The notes under the pieces: model-generated | Told to the model about the DNA's origin: nothing | The model's input: only the letters and a program-made list of their open reading frames with translations | Database searches by the model: none | Part shown: positions 62,358 through 64,000 of the stretch, piece after piece | Position numbering within the stretch: the first letter of the stretch is position 1 | Layout of the letters: each line of letters opens with the position of its first letter | DNA from: Spirochaetae bacterium HGW-Spirochaetae-3 | GTDB taxonomy: Bacteria > Spirochaetota > Spirochaetia > Treponematales > UBA12059 | NCBI GenBank assembly: GCA_002839315.1 | Contig: PGXV01000001.1 | Location: 124,001 to 188,000 of the forward strand | DNA length: 64,000 nt | Direction of reading: 5' to 3' | Program-made: the position numbers and the translations under genes

Positions 62358-62641
62358 GCGCGGAGCTACCGATGGATATACGTGGGAAATTCGACGCTAT
62401 CCTCGATCGCGTCAAGGAGCCCCAGTCCGAACTAAGCCTTGCCGAGCTCGGCCTCGTGAAGAAGCTGACCTACTTCAAGGCCGAGAAGACTATCGTCGCT
62501 CATATGAACTACGGCAAGCCCGACGCCGCGGAATGCCCGGCGTGCAGAGTGGCCACCGATATGATGAAGGATTCGATAGACCGCGACCTGAAGGCGGCTA
62601 TCCTGGAGGATTTTCCCGGTTGGACGATCGAGTTCGCTTGA
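62354..62641 (+). CDS. MIP18/PaaD-like (DUF59) protein
   Basis: 95 residues from a GTG overlapping the upstream stop (GTGA). LSLAELGLVKKLTYFKAEKTIVAHMNYG followed by CPACRVATDMMKDSI matches the DUF59 core, in which a conserved LGLV and a C-P segment occur; proteins of this group help Fe-S cluster delivery (MIP18, SufT, PaaD). The CPAC pair could bind metal. It closes a four-gene unit with the ArsA-like ATPase. Confidence 0.7.
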   Translation: MSAELPMDIRGKFDAILDRVKEPQSELSLAELGLVKKLTYFKAEKTIVAHMNYGKPDAAECPACRVATDMMKDSIDRDLKAAILEDFPGWTIEFA

Positions 62642-62648
62642 AATTTCG

Positions 62649-62694
62649 CGTCGGGCCATAACGCCCTGAGAGGCAAGGCGCTATAGCCCCGACG
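62649..62694. terminator. imperfect hairpin between convergent genes
   Basis: CGTCGGG (62649-62655) pairs with CCCGACG (62688-62694), with further pairing of CGCC/GGCG inside. No long T-run is present on either strand, so termination is plausible but not certain. Confidence 0.45.
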
Positions 62695-62706
62695 TAGTCC
62701 CCGGCT

Positions 62707-62889
62707 CTAGGAATCGACTTCTACGACAGCGGCGTCGCCGGCGTTTTTCTTCACGCTCTCGATACCGTTCATGCAGGAGTCCTTGGACTCGTACGCCTCG
62801 CTGACCGCGATGATCTGGCCGTTGCCCGCCTTGAGCCTGAACCGGAACTTATCCTTCTTGTCCTTGAACCATTCGAATTTGCCTGCCAT
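62707..62889 (-). CDS. YegP-like DUF1508 protein
   Basis: 60 residues. The single DUF1508 repeat is complete: FEWFKDKKDKFRFRLKAGNG, then IIAVSEAYESKDSCMNGIESV and a short acidic end. The family is small, soluble and of unknown function. The ATG ending at 62889 follows AGGAGG with a five-base gap; longer readings are not supported. Confidence 0.88.
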   Translation of the reverse strand: MAGKFEWFKDKKDKFRFRLKAGNGQIIAVSEAYESKDSCMNGIESVKKNAGDAAVVEVDS

Positions 62890-63012
62890 CGTTCCCTCCT
62901 GTCCCGCCATCGATTCTTGATCCGTATAAATACTAGTCCCGCGGCGGCCCCGGCGCAAGCGCCGGGGCCTACTTTCGCGTAGCCCCCGTATAGGGCCGCG
63001 GAAGGAGCGATC

Positions 63013-63672
63013 ATGGATGTGCGAAAGGGAATTCGGCTTCTGGCTATATTCGTCGCGCTCGCGGCTATAAGCGCGGGTTGCCGGGCGGCGGAGCGGGACG
63101 GGGCGATACTAGCCTACGCGAAGGCGGCGGATTACTACGACGCAGGGAATCTCGAGTCGGCGATCGTATCGGTAGCGGAATCGCTACGCGCCGATGGATC
63201 CTTCTATCCGGCGCTACTATTGTATGGTAAGGCCAGCTACTTAGCCGATGACGAAGCGACCGCGATAGCGAACCTGAAGAGAGCAGTTTCCGTATCGCCT
63301 AGATCCGGAGAGGCCGCCCTCTGGTTAGCTAGGTCCTATCGTATAGTAGGCGATAACGCTTCTGCGAAGCACTCTTGCGAGTTGGTCCTGTCGAGCGATC
63401 CGTCTGACGTGGCGGCGCTCCGCCTGGCTTCGCTTATAGCGTTCGACGAGGACGACGCGGCGAAGGGGATATACTTCCTCGATCGCGCTATCGATGCATC
63501 AGGAGAAACGGGGTTGGCCTTTATCGATAGGGCCGCCATTAGATGGGCAGCGGGGAACGCCGACGGCGCCATCGCGGACCTCGACGCGGCGCTGTCTACG
63601 CTACCCATCGGCTCGGCTTCCCATCAGGCTGCCGCGGCCCTGCGCACGAGCATATGGTCGACGAGCCGATGA
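63013..63672 (+). CDS. TPR-repeat lipoprotein
   Basis: 219 residues. The signal peptide ends in the lipobox ISAGC (Cys at 23), so it is a lipoprotein. The mature part holds about five TPR units (AYAKAADYYDAGNLESAIVS, LYGKASYLADDEATAIANL, LWLARSYRIVGDNASAKHSC), which mediate protein-protein contact. GGAAGGAG lies before the ATG. It overlaps the start of a TolC-like gene, so it may assist an export system. Confidence 0.8.
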   Translation: MDVRKGIRLLAIFVALAAISAGCRAAERDGAILAYAKAADYYDAGNLESAIVSVAESLRADGSFYPALLLYGKASYLADDEATAIANLKRAVSVSPRSGEAALWLARSYRIVGDNASAKHSCELVLSSDPSDVAALRLASLIAFDEDDAAKGIYFLDRAIDASGETGLAFIDRAAIRWAAGNADGAIADLDAALSTLPIGSASHQAAAALRTSIWSTSR

Positions 63673-64000
63673 TGCTGTCGCCGGCCCTGTTGGCGCTTGT
63701 ATGCACGGTATACACGGTATGCGGCTGCGCCGGCTTTTACGTGGGAACCGGACCGGAGAATGCGCCTGCTCCGCTACGATCCGCGCTCGAGACCGAAACG
63801 GAAACCGGCGTCCTGAGCGTACAGGAAGCCGCCGACCTGGCGATACGCAACTCGTACGCGATACGCGCGGAGTATTCATCGCTGGAGCTACGCGAAGGCG
63901 CCTGGCGCCTTGGCCTCAGGGCGTATCTACCGGGGATACGGATCAGCGCCGGTTCAGATGAGCGATTAATAACCAACGGCTCCGATACGTTTACCAAGTC
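63669..64000 (+). CDS. TolC-family outer membrane efflux protein (partial)
   Basis: 110 codons to the window edge. A hydrophobic leader (LSPALLALVCTVYTVCGCAG) with a possible lipobox is followed by a short linker and LSVQEAADLAIRNSYAIRAE, then LELREGAWRLGLRAYLPGIR, the usual start of outer-membrane efflux proteins. The ATG at 63669 overlaps the TPR lipoprotein stop (ATGA); a second ATG follows at once. The remainder is outside the window. Confidence 0.75.
   Translation, partial: MMLSPALLALVCTVYTVCGCAGFYVGTGPENAPAPLRSALETETETGVLSVQEAADLAIRNSYAIRAEYSSLELREGAWRLGLRAYLPGIRISAGSDERLITNGSDTFTK

Overview
The window comes from a GC-rich spirochaete (phylum Spirochaetota), most likely a free-living or host-associated anaerobe. 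The main evidence is a FlaA periplasmic-flagellar sheath protein next to an amidase and a GerMN-domain protein, a FliG paralogue with a long N-terminal extension, a spirochaete-type radical SAM/SPASM protein and a Maf-like flagellin glycosyltransferase. Coenzyme-B12 ribonucleotide reductase, ferredoxin:thioredoxin reductase and many ferredoxin-like proteins point to anaerobic life. Coding is dense, with many ATGA/GTGA start-stop overlaps. No rRNA, CRISPR array, insertion sequence or prophage was seen. The largest gap between genes is about 240 bp (22323-22558).

Layout. 1-54: start of an exported protein (minus strand). 232-978: membrane protein. 1137-9396: a TAXI-type TRAP transporter in one operon with a multi-subunit flavin/iron-sulfur amine dehydrogenase, a DapA-family lyase/deaminase and an FCD-domain regulator; this looks like uptake and oxidation of a cyclic or D-amino acid, with (hydroxy)proline the best guess. 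9427-17745: a carbohydrate ABC transporter operon with a HAD phosphatase and a second, ferric-type binding protein, facing a YesMN-type two-component system. 17750-24753: AAA ATPase, diacylglycerol glycosyltransferase, ferredoxin, arginine deiminase, EIIA-CBS protein and an NhaD/ArsB-type permease. 24854-28321: NrdJ. 28458-34986: a five-gene cluster (nucleotidyltransferase-like/radical SAM/SPASM, glycosyltransferase-like, SpsF-like, SpsG-methyltransferase fusion, ATP-grasp ligase) that runs straight into amidase, GerMN and flaA (34983-37760). 37864-43320: RelA/SpoT-TPR protein, tRNA-Glu, small outer-membrane protein, thioredoxin, and a minus-strand sulfur/redox operon (glutaredoxin-like, FtrB, cysteine desulfurase, ThiI). 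43435-58554: LepA, Maf-like protein, PpiD-like isomerase, TPR-GAF-GGDEF protein, cobalamin adenosyltransferase, FliG, HtrA, MocR-type regulator, UvrB and a double-GNAT protein. 58680-64000: CstA, a four-gene ArsA-like ATPase/MIP18-like module, a DUF1508 protein, a TPR lipoprotein and the start of a TolC-like protein.

How the parts may work together. The most interesting system is the 28458-34986 cluster. Its enzymes (sugar-nucleotide handling, radical chemistry, methyl transfer, ATP-dependent ligation) are what would be needed to build an amino-acid-decorated sugar, and its link to flaA plus the separate Maf-like transferase suggests a flagellar glycan. A second poorly described module is ArsA-like ATPase + membrane-anchored protein + MIP18-like protein (60496-62641), possibly for metal or Fe-S handling. 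A third observation concerns regulation: several genes without a Shine-Dalgarno (232, 37864, 42618 minus, 43435, 52634 minus, 55515) have a -10-like box only 6-8 nt before the start codon, which suggests leaderless transcripts. The last of these starts a mini-ORF that duplicates the first codons of uvrB and overlaps its start codon.
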